In this document: positions 24,283 through 35,700 of the stretch, one piece after another
Position numbering within the stretch: the first letter of the stretch is position 1
Layout: every line of letters begins with the position of its first letter
Origin: Hygrocybe punicea
Taxonomy: Eukaryota; Basidiomycota; Agaricomycetes; Agaricales; Hygrophoraceae
Direction: 5' to 3'
DNA: 64,000 nt
NCBI GenBank assembly: GCA_963556145.1
Contig: OY744471.1
Span: 2,225,590 to 2,289,589 of the forward strand
Position numbers and translations under genes: made by a program
The notes under the pieces: generated by a model
Told to the model about the DNA's origin: nothing
Seen by the model: only the letters and a program-made list of their open reading frames with translations
The model's database searches: none

Positions 24283-25055
24283 TTGTGGTGATGAGAGTGC
24301 AATTCAACTCACAAGCCATTTCCTTGTCAATACCCACTTTTCTGATGTTTTTTCTGGCCTTTTCTTTCATGAAAATGACTTTTCAGCCTCACTACTGCAC
24401 ACTGGATGATTTTTCTGGCCTATTGTGCCTTCACCCAGCCCCCTAGCTTCTGGTACCACTTTCTGGGAACCCCCCACAGCTCTTCATCCACTGAAATGGG
24501 CCTTTGTGCCATTTTTGGACCACTAACAGTTGTTGTATTATCTTTGTTGGATGCCTTATTTTCATGTACCTTGGCCTAGATATTTTTTATTTGATGTCTT
24601 AGGTATTTCCCGTTTATTGTGGTTGTTTTGGATGAACTACGCTTACTATTTCCAGTGACTTAGTGTTATTATTTTTTGATTCTTGTTTTTTTTGTTATTT
24701 CAAGTTTTATGTATGTGTGTGGTATCTCCTATGTTTACATTTGATAGTATGGACTTCATTTTTGCTTGTGTTAGTATTCAATGGCCCAATGCAAGCCATT
24801 TGGGCCCCCAACACCTGCCATGTCACTATATTGAATCCCTGATTTTCTGGCCCCACATGACTATACCAGAGCCCCTGCTGACTTGCTCAGTTTGCTACAG
24901 CCCATACCACCTGCTGTCACCCTAGAAGAGCCCCGCCCGTTGTCTTTTTCAGGCTCCCCAATTGCATGCCATGTCACTGAGATGCGCCCCGCCCACCACA
25001 AATGGCCTGCTTTCCAGCATAAATGGCCCTACACTCACTCGCACAGCTCAGGGCA
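24283..25055. other. Internal DNA of the short-LTR element, left part
   Basis: AT-rich, with no domain recognised. The minus strand near 24295-24370 reads as a short open segment (VGIDKEMACELNC...) of unknown origin. The segment continues at 48434-49022 after the hAT-like element is removed. Two internal blocks share TTTTTCTGGCC motifs. Confidence 0.4.
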
Positions 25056-25213
25056 TAGTGTTGGGGAAGTTCAGTTCCTGCTATAAATCCTAAACCAAAA
25101 CCACAACCAATGTAAACCATTTACATCAGTTTTTTTCGGTCCAAATGTGGTTTTAATCATGAACCACATGGGCTAGGGGTCCTCACTCCCATCTGACCTC
25201 ACAAGAGTGCCGC

Positions 25214-25453
25214 TGTAGAGATCCATATCTCTGTGGGCACGTATCCTTCTATCTTCCTTCATCCCCCTTCCCTCTGCATTCCCCTCTCTTCATTATATTC
25301 CATTTCCTTAGTACACTCCCTTTTATAGATACTACAGTACCTATATAGTGTTTTGTGTACATACATACAAACAAGCTGAGTTTTGGACTTTCACCCCAAT
25401 GACAAGGACTTGCACACCCTGAATCCATGCCTACAAAGGCCACATTCACCACA
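25214..25453 (+). repeat. 5' LTR of the 240-bp-LTR element
   Basis: Starts TGTAGAGATCC and ends CATTCACCACA. It contains CCTATATAGTGTTTTGTG, a possible TATA-like core. The inner boundary is followed by TCTGGAGCCCACTG, possibly the primer-binding region; no tRNA match was established. Confidence 0.8.
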
Positions 25454-26043
25454 TCTGGAGCCCACTGTGAGGATCTGTCAGCTCACTTCACTTTCCTTGT
25501 ATTTTCTATACCCTGTTTGCCATTTTGGCATAAAAACCCTCTTTTTCGGCTGCAAAAAGAGATTTCCTGCACCTCATCGTCGCCTCATAGCTTCAAAAGC
25601 TTCCTGAAGATGTTATCCAGCCTCTACTTGCTTATTTGTAGATTTCTCGCACCTCCCCGATGGCAGCCATTCTCCCTCGCAAGTCCCAGAGCCAATGACA
25701 CGTCTCATGCCAACAAACCTGACTTTTGTTTATGGTCAATTTTCCTCAGCTTTGGTCTCTCTTTTTCCTATGTTCTCCTGTATTACATTGCCATCTACTT
25801 CCATTCCTATGTTTTCCACCCGACTTCCACCTCTGAAGACCCCAAAAACGACAACAATCTGCCAAGTGTTGCACAAGTACCCGAAACGAGTCAGGTTTGA
25901 GAACTAGAAGAACTACACATTGGATTAGGTGAAAAAGGGAAGCAAGATGAAGGCTTATGTGCCTGTGGACAAAAGTATGTCAGGGCATTCAGCAAGATAT
26001 TACCAACTGACTTGGGATGCCTGAAAATGAGATTGCCCAACTG

Positions 26044-26670
26044 GCTTGGGGATAGCTGAATCAGGCTGAGATATATCCTAGCCCAACTGACATGGTCCAG
26101 GCTGATGTTCCCAGGATATATCCTGGCCCAACTCACATGGTCCAGGCTGGTGTTCCCAGGATATATCCTGGCCCAACTCACATGGTCCAGGCTGATTTTC
26201 CAGGATATATCCTGGCCCCACTGAGATGGTCCAGGCTGATGTTCTCAGGATATATCCTGCACCAATTGAGATGGTCTAGGCTGGTGCTATCAAGATATAT
26301 CCTGGCCCAGCTGGGATGGTCCAGGCTGATATTATCAAGATATATCCTGGCCCAACTAACATGGTCCAGGCTGATGTTCTCAGGATATATCCTGCACCAA
26401 TTGAGATGGTCTAGGCTGGTGCTATCAAGATATATCCTGGCCCAGCTGGGATGGTCCAGGCTGATATTGTCCAGATATATCCTGGGCCAACTAAGATGGT
26501 CTAGGCTAGTGTTATCAGGATATATCCTGCACCAATTGACATGGTCTAGGCTGGTGCTATCAAGATATATCCTGGCCCAACTCACATGGTCCAGGCTGAT
26601 GTTCTCAGGATATATCCTGGCCAAACTCACATGGTCCTGGCTGATGTTTTCAGGATGTATACCCTCCTAA
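26044..26670. repeat. 45-46 bp satellite array with AGGATATATCCT palindrome
   Basis: About 13 units, each with the 12-bp palindrome AGGATATATCCT followed by GGCCCAACT, CATGGTCCAGGCTG and a variable tail. Inverted, shorter array (about 8 units) at 43455-43810. The 15-codon period keeps frames open on both strands; these are not genes. Confidence 0.9.
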
Positions 26671-26884
26671 TTATCCTCCTAATTATGACAATGTTGGTAA
26701 CATCAGTGTTCAATTTATGCTGTCAATTCAATGATTTTTTTCTTTTATTCATATATATATTCATACTTCAACATCCTCCTCAGCATCTTTTACCTCCAAG
26801 TATGGGTTGCTTGTCTTCTTGATAGCAGTTCACCTCTGCTTATCTAAAGCATGCACCTCCTGTCTGACCTGTGATGGTTGTTTT

Positions 26885-27830
26885 CCTTCCTCTCACAATG
26901 TGAACCAGTAATGATAAAGCCCATTAGCACATCAGTTTGTAAAGTGTGATGGCTTCTTGATAAGGATGTCCATGTTCTGAGGAATAGATCTTGACTCAAA
27001 AAACTTGTGAGGATCTTCTTCAATATCCTTCCAGTGTGCAGTGGCAGTTTCACTATAAAAGGCTGCAAACAAGATTATTATTCTGACAGTATTTTCAGAA
27101 CCTATTCCAAACCAATTTGACAAAGTTACAGATCACCATCCCCACCACCACAGGATCAGCTTCAACTCCCTTCTCAGGCAGATATGGATATTTTTCATCA
27201 TCACAATTTGTGATAGCCCTGGGTGACAGCTTGGAATTTTCATCTTCTTTCTGAATGTTTGCTTACATGGAATACCTTGATAAAATACCTTTGCAAAATG
27301 ACTGGGCAAATTCACACCACTCATCATAAAAGTCACTATCCTTCCATTTAGAAAAATGCCTTGAGAATTTAGCCATTGAATCACCATTATCCTTCTCAAC
27401 ATGAATTTCTGACTCCTGGAAATCTCCTACTTTCTTCTTATTTTATTGAGATGGTTGCCCATTCTTAAACCAATTGGCAATTTTCTACTGAAGATTGATA
27501 CATCAGCATGAAAAGAAGCATTATCAAAATGGCACAAACCTTGTCAAGAATGTCATTGTCATCAGGTGAAAGTGGTTTTGCTGGCTCTCTTCCTCCTTTT
27601 GAAGCTGGTGCAACTCTTTGATGTTCAAAGTTTTTTCTTTTTCATTGTTTGTGGTAGAGACATATTTGTTATAGTGAGCTTTGAGTATTGCCTGAATTTC
27701 TTCAGTAGCCCAGGCTATTGTTTGTGCAGTGTGTAGTAGATTAGAGAGTGAGAGTGAGGTAAGAGAGATCAGAGAGACCAGGGAGGCTAAAGTGAACTTC
27801 AGAAAGCTGAAACAAATATTCTGCAAGATT
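26885..27830 (-). pseudogene. Unidentified decayed gene, minus strand
   Basis: Two minus-strand stretches look like diverged coding sequence: about 27419-27100 (with FSKWKDSDFYDEWCEFAQSF and KYPYLPEKGVEADPVVVG) and 27123-26935 (with IILFAAFYSETATAHWKDI and MDILIKKPSHFTN). They are separated by a small shift compatible with an intron or frameshift and contain stop codons. A further upstream part may lie at 27826-27524 (KELHQLQKEEESQQ). The composition resembles hypothetical proteins found beside fungal transposons, but I cannot name the family. Confidence 0.45.
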
Positions 27831-28368
27831 GCTAGTGGAGTAACTCAGACCAAACCCGTGACCTGGCAATTCCTGAGTGACGTGGCTAATTCCCACGTCA
27901 AAAATCACATGTTTACGATCATGTGATGGTTCAATTTTATTTAAAAACCCCGAAACCTTCATGTTTTGCCTTCATTGCTCTTCCACTTCCACTTCACTCA
28001 CCCCAGCAGAGAGAGCCGAATTTCTCTGCTAGATGCCAAAGCACTGAAGTCCTGGTGAGGGTGCAGCTTGTGGATAGTTGCAGGCATTCATTTCTTGACA
28101 TGTCACCAGTGGAGGGGATGGCCTCTCCACTATTCCTTGGGCATGGGTCCAGGGTGGGTGACTTCAAGGGTTCTATAGCAATGTAGTTGTAGTTTTTTTC
28201 TCGAAGCATGTATTAGATATTATATATATAGCCCCATGATTTCCAGCACTGTATGGACCCACGACGGCATACACCACGAGAAGTCAGCCATCTCCATTGG
28301 ATGCTGGGGCCGTCATCATTGCAGTCACGGTTTGATGTCAGCGGGGCCCCCACCCAGACAGCCTACAT

Positions 28369-29060
28369 ACCTCGTGAAGCCGGCACACACATCAATTGAT
28401 GTAGCGGCGTGTTTCATGAGGTGTTAGTGGCCCTGCAGGGGACATTGTGTTGCTGGGGCCATCGTCGTCCTCGTTGGGCATTGGCAGCCCTGTTGGATGC
28501 GACGTTGGGCGTTGTGGGGTGGCCGTTGTCGTTGGCGGCCCTGTTGGTGTGGGGTTGGGCGTTAGTGGGGCTGCCGTCGTTGTTTGCGGCCCTGTTGGGC
28601 GTGGTGGGGCCGTTGTCATTGTTGTTGGGGGCTCCATTGGGCATAGTGGGGCCGTCTTCGTCGTTGTTTGGCGTTGGCGGCCCTGTTGGGCATTGCTGGG
28701 GCCATTGTTGCATTGGTGGCCCTGTCGGATACGGCGTTGGGCATTGGTGCGATGGCTGTTGTCGTTGGGGCCCTGTTGGTGTGGTTTGGGCTTGGAGGGT
28801 CGTCATCGTCATCGTTGGGCGTTGGCGGCCCTGTTGCGTGTTGGTGGGGCCGTCCTCACCACCATCGGGCGGTGGTGGCCCTGTTGGATGCGGTGTTGGG
28901 CGTTGGTGGGGTGGTCGTTGTTGTTGGCGGCCCTGTTGGGCGTGGTGGGGCCGTGGTTGTTGTTGCTGGGTGTTGGTGTGCTTCGGGGCATTGGTTGGGT
29001 CGTCCAGCAGCCCTGTTGTGGTTTTGGGTGTGGGTGAGGCCGTTGGTGACATTGTCGCGC
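28369..29060. repeat. Family palindrome followed by GC-rich minisatellite
   Basis: 28369-28422 is the ACCTCGTGAA ... TCAATTGA ... TTTCATGAGGT palindrome seen in the hAT-like elements. It is followed to about 29060 by a TTGGCGGCCCTGTTGG / GTGGGGCCGT(C/T)GTCGT minisatellite. By analogy with the other copies this should be the core of another hAT-like element, but I could not identify its ends or an 8-bp duplication. Long frames on both strands are repeat by-products. Confidence 0.6.
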
Positions 29061-29527
29061 GAGAACCTAGGTGAGAGTAGTCAGTCACATTTTGCAGGTA
29101 AGTCAGATTACTTACAGTCGGATTCATTTCCAAACGTTAAAGAACAAAAAGGATGTAATAAAATATTATTGCCGTTTTCAAAAGTCACGACCTTTTGAAA
29201 AATAAATCTTTTAAAGAGGAGAAAGCCAATCAAACATAAGAACTCATGAAATAATGCACCAATTGACATGGTTTTGGAGAGAAAGTTTTTCTACTCCCTG
29301 AAAGCTATCTTTCTGTCTATTTACATTTTTAAAATCTTTGATGTGTAGAGAGTTACAGGTGAATTGTCATTTTCAGTGACTCCAACTTGTACAATGAATA
29401 TCTCCCCAACCAATGCTTGGATTGACATGGTTGTGGAGAGAAACTTGTTTTATTTTGCAAGGGCTACAAGGGCCCATACCATGTTTTTCTGTATTTTGGA
29501 CTTTAGCAGATCACTGTAATGTTATTT

Positions 29528-29650
29528 ATGCAGAGGGCATTTTTGTGTACTGGCAGTACTGCTCCTTCAAATTTTCAAAATACATTGTTTTTCTGTATTT
29601 TGAAAATTTGAAGGAGCAGTACTGCCAGTACACAAAAATGCCCTCTGCAT
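29528..29650. repeat. Perfect 57-bp inverted repeat with 9-base loop
   Basis: 29528-29584 and 29594-29650 are exact complements around TTGTTTTTC. The arm begins ATGCAGAGGGCATTTTTGTG and ends TTTTCAAAATACA. No mismatch was seen, so it is either recent or kept identical. It stands immediately before the open frame starting at 29649. Confidence 0.92.
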
Positions 29651-30035
29651 GAAGAACAAAATACCAATACCATACACAGTAAGTAAAAAATGGAAAGCAT
29701 TTATCCTTCAACCGGCTTCTTTTGAGGGGATTATTATGGGGAATAAGATTTGGAATGGAACTCAAGCAGAGCTGGGGAATCTTGTCATTCAGGGAGCATG
29801 GTGTTCTGTTCATACTTCATCAATTGCTATTCTCAATTTCCGCCTGGCTGATATTGCAGAAGAGGGAGATCCAACATTTATGGTATACCATTATCTTCAT
29901 GCTTATTTTCCAGAGCAGAAGGACCAGCATCTGAAATATTTTGACATTGACTTCTCTTTTGATCCATCCAGCTCTGCTTCTACTGGACCTCAAGAGAGAA
30001 AAGTTCAGAAAGTATTATTGGCCTTGCTCAAGTAA
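29649..30035 (+). CDS. Unidentified ORF, probably one exon
   Basis: An intact 128-codon frame, soluble and of mixed composition (FILQPASFEGIIMGNKIWNG, GAWCSVHTSSIAILNFRLAD, TFMVYHYLHAYFPEQKDQHL). It starts at the edge of the 57-bp inverted repeat and ends TAA just after a GTAAGT that could be a splice donor (30031), so it may be the first exon of a longer gene. It lies on the same strand as, and 200 bp upstream of, the KDZ transposase relic and may be an accessory gene of that transposon. No family recognised; membrane segments and catalytic motifs are absent. Confidence 0.4.
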   Translation: MKNKIPIPYTVSKKWKAFILQPASFEGIIMGNKIWNGTQAELGNLVIQGAWCSVHTSSIAILNFRLADIAEEGDPTFMVYHYLHAYFPEQKDQHLKYFDIDFSFDPSSSASTGPQERKVQKVLLALLK

Positions 30036-30688
30036 GTTTTAAAAATCAATCCTGTCAGCTTTCCTGCTGATATGAATAAAGGCATGATTTCAAATGCATT
30101 ATTGTGTTTCCTCACACTCAATCTGATCCAGACACTGGACTGCTACACTACCGAGTGGACCATGGAGCATCACTGACAATTCCTGTTTGTGTGTTTGAAT
30201 CTTAACTAACTTGCATCATCATCATCACTCTTTTCCATGCCAAAAAACAAGTTCAGAAGACACAAAGGAACAATGGTTGAGACAGTATATGTCAAAAAGA
30301 CCACTTCTAGAGGTGATGTAAAAATATTGGCCAAAAAGAAACTGAAATTCTCCTCTCTACAAGAGAATAATCACAACCAATTATTACAGACCAGATATAT
30401 ATACCAGAAGAAGAGCCAGAAGAACCTCAAGCTTTACAAACTTCAAAAGGAAAGGTATATTCAATTCTGTTACATGTTCAAATTAAAGTCTATTGAATCA
30501 AAATAACAGTCAGAATGATTATCTTCAAGAATGGAAGAACAGATGTACTTGGCCAAACTGATAGAGTTAAGCTCCACTAGTAAAGAGCTCATGCATCAAG
30601 TATCAGAAGTGTCTTGATTGTTAGCTTGGTCAATCACTGCTTCAAAGATTGTGTCTTCAGGTATACCAAGACAATCCCTGTCATAAAA

Positions 30689-30846
30689 TTACGAGTTCTT
30701 TTAATTTATTAAAAGACTCGTTCTTTATCAGACCTGGTTCAGTGAAGGTTCGTAATTAATTAATTAATTACGAGTTCTTTTAATTTATTAAAAGACTCGT
30801 TCTTTATCAGACCTGGTTCAGTCAAGGTTCGTAATTAATTAATTAA
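30689..30846. repeat. Duplicated 79-bp hairpin-bearing 5' end of the Helitron
   Basis: Two head-to-tail 79-bp units (30689-30767, 30768-30846). Each contains a hairpin of ACGAGT-CTTTTAA against TTAAAAG-ACTCGT, then CAGACCTGGTTCAG, then a TAATTAAT tract. The junction between units forms the palindrome TCGTAATTAATTAATTACGA. The ACGAGTTCTTTT part is the inverted partner of the 3'-terminal AAAAGAACTCGT. Confidence 0.8.
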
Positions 30847-31089
30847 TTCATTAATTCATTAATGTTTTTGCATCGCCTATAGAGAAATTTTTTTTGGGCA
30901 AGAGATATGATTCTACTTCTTATGCTGGAATGTAACATAAAATCTGGGCCATGTTTGGAGTGGCTTACATAAGAATCCAAATATGGGATGTCGCATACAA
31001 GACAAATTACATTCCAATTATATTCAAAATATTCATACTGCCTCTAGTTCTTATTGGAATTAGCTGAAAATTGAACTGCTAACTGATAT

Positions 31090-31260
31090 AACTATTTTGG
31101 GCATAGTGTGACAGTCACATGTGACCAATCTAACTATATATAGTAATTTCTCATAATTTATACCAAATTTTGTGCTGATCGTCACAGTGACAGTCACATG
31201 TGACCAGTCTAACCATATAAGGCAATTTTCATAATATATGGTAAATTTTGTACTGATCAT
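31090..31260. repeat. Iteron-like CACATGTG repeats, 5' Helitron region
   Basis: GTGACAGTCACATGTGACC...TCTAACTATATA-type boxes occur near 31108 and 31188, about 80 bp apart. The same box recurs at least four times in the shortened copy (41810-42260) and on the minus strand near 4860-4950. Conserved, spaced boxes with a CACATGTG core near one end suggest protein binding sites, but this is inference. Confidence 0.6.
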
Positions 31261-31659
31261 CATAAACTTCATTGCATATAACAAATCTAATTATATATTG
31301 CAATAACATATATTTCATCAGATGTTTGAGTTTATATAGTGTTATTTGTGCTATAGTAAACAAATACAAATAGATGTAAACAAAGACAAATAAATGCTTA
31401 TTTGCTGATATCATCCATCAATATGTGTGAGTGATATTGCAACTTGGTCTTAGGACAAACAAATACAAATAAACAAACCCAATATAGTTAGATCACTTCG
31501 TATTTCAATTTTGGTTTTGATCAATTTTCTTACATAATCATGATTATGTAATCATTAGTCATCACCATTTGAACCCAGACTTTGAACCTTATTGCGCTTT
31601 TGCCTCTTGAACCTGAACCACCACCTTCCTCATTTGGTGCGTAAAGTCCGAGTTTTTTG

Positions 31660-32566
31660 ACCTTTTTGGCTCGTTTAAGCTCAGTTTTTCATATTCAGAC
31701 GCCGAAAAAATGTTTTCTGGATCAGGTGATGTGCCCGGACCATTCAGGGTCCAATGCTGACATAAACTTTCCTTTTTTAGATATAAAAGTGCAAAATTCT
31801 TCGGATTTTTGTGCTTTTTATTTCCTGTGGCTCTGTTTTATTTCCTGGACCACTGGTAATGTCTTCAATTTGTATCTCTTGTTGTTTGTTGACATAATCT
31901 ATCATTTTATAGCCTATCTCCCTGTCAAATTTCAAAGTATGTACAAATTTCATGTTTTTTCACCTTTTTTGCTTGTTTAAGCTCAGTTTTGCATATTCAG
32001 ACTCCGAAAAACAGCGATCTGGATCAGGTGATGTTCCTGGACAATTCAGGGTCCAATGCTGACATAATCTTTCCTTTTTCAGACATAAAAGTTGAAAATT
32101 CTTCTGATTTTCATGCTTTTTCTTCTATATGGCTCTATTTTCTTTCCTGGACCACAGGTAATGTCTTCAATTTGTAAATCTTATTGTTTATCAACATAAT
32201 CTATCATTTTACAGGTCATCTCCCTGTCAATTTCCAAAGTATGTACAAATTTCATGTTTTTTCACCTTTTTTGCTTGTTTAAGCTCAGTTTTCCATATTC
32301 AGACTCCGAAAAAAAGCGATTTGGATCAGGTGATGTCCCTGCACCATTCAGGGTCCAATGCTGATGTAATCTTTCCTTTTATAGACAAAAAAATCAAAAA
32401 TACTTCACATTTTCATCCTTTTTCTTTTCTCTGGCTCTGTTCTGTATCTTGGACCACTGGTAATGTCTTTTATTGGTGTAACTTATTATTGGTTGACATA
32501 ATCTATCATTTGATAGCCAATCTCCCTGTCAACATTCAAAGTATGTGGAAATTTCGCAATTTTTCA
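31660..32566. repeat. Three 301-bp tandem repeats upstream of Rep
   Basis: Units starting near 31660, 31962 and 32264 share TTTAAGCTCAGTTTT, CATATTCAGAC, GATCAGGTGATGT, ATTCAGGGTCCAATGCTGA and TTGACATAATCTATCATTT at the same spacing, and a fourth partial copy begins at 32566. Each contains a GTAATGTCTT...ACAG-like stretch that could act as intron signals. They occupy the leader of the Rep gene. Open frames in them are short. Confidence 0.8.
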
Positions 32567-32703
32567 CCTTTTTAGATTGTATAAGCTCATTTCTTCACCT
32601 ACAGGTTTACAGTGGATCTTTTCTGGCTCAGGTATGAATCTCTTACCATCTATGATCAAATGTTTACATATTATATTCATATATAGCCTTTAAATGCAAA
32701 TTT

Positions 32704-35700
32704 TTGTGGATTTTTTCGATTTTTACTACTTCTTTTGCTGGAATTTGTATTAGTAGGTTGTTTAATCATCTTTTTCAGATATATTTGACATACAAATATT
32801 GTTATCCAGCTTCTATTGTCATAAAAACTATAAACCTGTTCACAAAAATGTTAAAAATGTCATCCATGTCACAATTTCTTATGATTTTTATCATTGCAAT
32901 GTCTTGGACACAATGTGCTGTCACTGGGATTGGCCTTGTGCCTCCTGCAAATGTCATACAAAATGTCCCTGTCACACCAACTGTCTCTGTCATACACAAT
33001 GTCATTCTATGCCCAGTTACTTTGAATTTTTATAAAGACAATTTGCCAAAGTATGAAAATCACCCTTATTTACCAAGTTTAATCCCATTTCATCATATTG
33101 GTCTCCAGTCCACTTCTTCCTCCATATCACCAAACCCTGAAAAAATCACAAATATCCACAACAGCACTGAATTTGTTCTTTCTAGTTGTCAATCAGCTCA
33201 TACCTCTTTTCTATTTGAACTATATGCCAGAATCTTCTTGAACATGTGTGTTTTACTTTCTGAGTATCATTGTGCAACCAGCATTGCTAATAAGTGCATG
33301 TATATTAAGTTGAAACTTCAACAGAATCTGTTCAGAAAACATGACTTCAGAGCTTACTTGCAATATGTTACAAAACAACCTATCTTAGCCAATGGAGCCA
33401 TTCTGTTGTTTTTCTTGGTTCTGTATCATTACCTAGCTTTTCAAGTATCTGCTCAATATATTTGCAATAAAACTTCGAAATTATGTGACATTTTCAAGTC
33501 TGAAAATATATCCTTCAGTGCCAACATTCATATTAAATGCATTGGTGGAGGCAAAGCAAATGTATTCTCACTCCATGAACTAATGCCTGCTTCAACCAAT
33601 GACAATGCTAGTATGGATGCATCTAAATGTAAATTCCATTCTTACCTGCCAAAAGATGAAGCACTCTCAATGGAATCATCATCTGAAAAGTCACTTGTAA
33701 TTGTAAATCACCCATTTGAATTGTTGATTCCAAAGTTGACCATTCCAAACTTGAAAGTGATTGCAGCTAGTCATAGCATTCTTGTACACTCAAAAATGAA
33801 TCATGCATCAATTCAAGCTGCAATTCAGACTCATGTGTGCTCCAACTGCCCTGAATTTGTATCTGTCTTTGAATTTATTGACCATGAAGCAATTGCAATT
33901 CACAAGAAAACTTTGAACATCAGAGCAGTAAATAAGTTCAAAGGAAAGAATCCCAACAAATATGCACAACAAAATCTTGCAGCTGTACAGAAATTTCAGA
34001 GTGAAAATCCTGACAAACATGCAAAACAAAATCTTGCAGCTGTACAGAAATTTCAGACTGAAAATCCTGACAAACATGCAAAACAAAATCTTGCAGCTGT
34101 ACATAAATTTCAGAGTGAAAATCCTGACAAACATGCCAAAAATAATTTAGCAGCTGTACAGAAATTTCACAGTGAAAATCCAGCCAAGCATGCAAAACAA
34201 AACCTAGCAGCTGTTAAGAAATTTCAGAGTGACAATCCTGCCAAGCATTCAAAACACAACCAAGTAGCTGTCCAGAGTTTTCATCTGGAAAATTCTGAGA
34301 AGCATGCAGCACAAAACCTAGCAGCTGTCCAGAAATTTCATCTGGAAAATCCTGAGAAGCATGCAACACAAAACCTTGCAGCTGTTACAAAATTCAAAGT
34401 TGATCATCATGACAAGCATCTGCAACACACATTAAAGGCAGTTAAAAGACATACCATGAATCACCCTGAGCAGCATGCACAAACAAATCAGGTTGCTGTT
34501 CAGACATACAGAGACAATATCCAATTTCCTCCAGAACTACCTTCAGCAACATTGCAACACACTATAATTTCAGGATTTTGTAGTGATACCTCTCCCAACA
34601 AATTTTGTGAATCTGGTTGTGCTGTCTGTGGAAGATTGACTCCAGTCTCTCAATTACAAAGCTACACAGACTTGAATTTGAGTTGTTTGAAACAAGCTGG
34701 TATAACTCAAAAAGAGCGCTTCTCAGTAAATGATCCAATTGAATCCTCAGACAGCCCTATAATAATTGAAGATCTCCATGGCATTTGCAAGAAGTGTTAC
34801 AAGTCTTTGGTCAAGGGAAAATGCCCAGCTATGTCTCTGGCAAATGGTTTATGGCTTGGACAAATTCCTAATGAATTGAGTAACTTGTCTTATGCAGAGC
34901 ACCTGTTAATTGCTAGAGTGAGACACAATAGATGCATTGTCCGGGTTTCTTCAGGAATGCATAAGATGAGAGCCAATGCCATTACATTTGCCAATCCAAC
35001 TCCAAAGATTTATGACATTTTACCTCCACCTGTTGATGAGTTGGATCAAGTACTTGCATTCATTTATACAGGACCATGTAAGCCTACCAAGTCTGATTTT
35101 GAGAGAACACCATTGCTTGTTAGGAGAAACAAAGTTGCCACTGCTTTAAACTGGTTGAAACTGAACCACTGTGACTATTTTGACTTGGAGATTTCAGAAG
35201 AAAACTTGAAGCAATATCCTAAGAATGACATACCAGTTGTGGTAGAGTACAGACAATTCTTTGTCAACAAAAACCCAGAAGCCACTGCTGTTAATGACAT
35301 GGAAGAGGAAGAAGGCACTGAGACAGGCATGTGTCCATTTGTAGTTCATGGTCTCACAGGTGAAGAGTACTCTACCAAAAGTATCAAAGCCATAAAAGCC
35401 ATTGCCTTAAAACATTTGATGGATAATAAAAAGATCCTGGCAATTGGACATGAGAGTGATCCACAATCCATCTACAATAATCCTCAGTTGTTCCTTCAAA
35501 TGATGCCATGGTTGTTTCCTTATGGACTTGGTGGAATTGGAAACTCACTGATTCAAGGCAAGATTTCTGAAATCAAACACAAGAGACATTTGTTAATGTA
35601 TTATGACAAGAGGTTTCAGAAAGATCCCCACTTTCCTTTGATTGCATTCAACCATGAGCAAATAAAGGAGTCTACAACAGCTGGCTATTTATTAGCTGAA

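Noticed and set aside
26092..26670. 192-codon frame of repeating GYILAQLTWSRLMFS
   Set aside because: Satellite with 45-46 bp period; the opposite strand is equally open and the inverted array at 43450 shows the same.
26044..26670. CRISPR-like appearance of regularly spaced palindromic repeats
   Set aside because: Units are contiguous with no unique spacers, and the genome is eukaryotic with spliced genes.
28409..29198. Val/Gly/Leu-rich frames over 200 codons on both strands
   Set aside because: GC-rich minisatellite next to the hAT-family palindrome; composition follows the repeat, not a protein.
32704..32850. Signal peptide or membrane anchor at the Rep N-terminus
   Set aside because: The hydrophobic stretch precedes several in-frame Met codons and follows leader repeats; it is probably untranslated or intronic.
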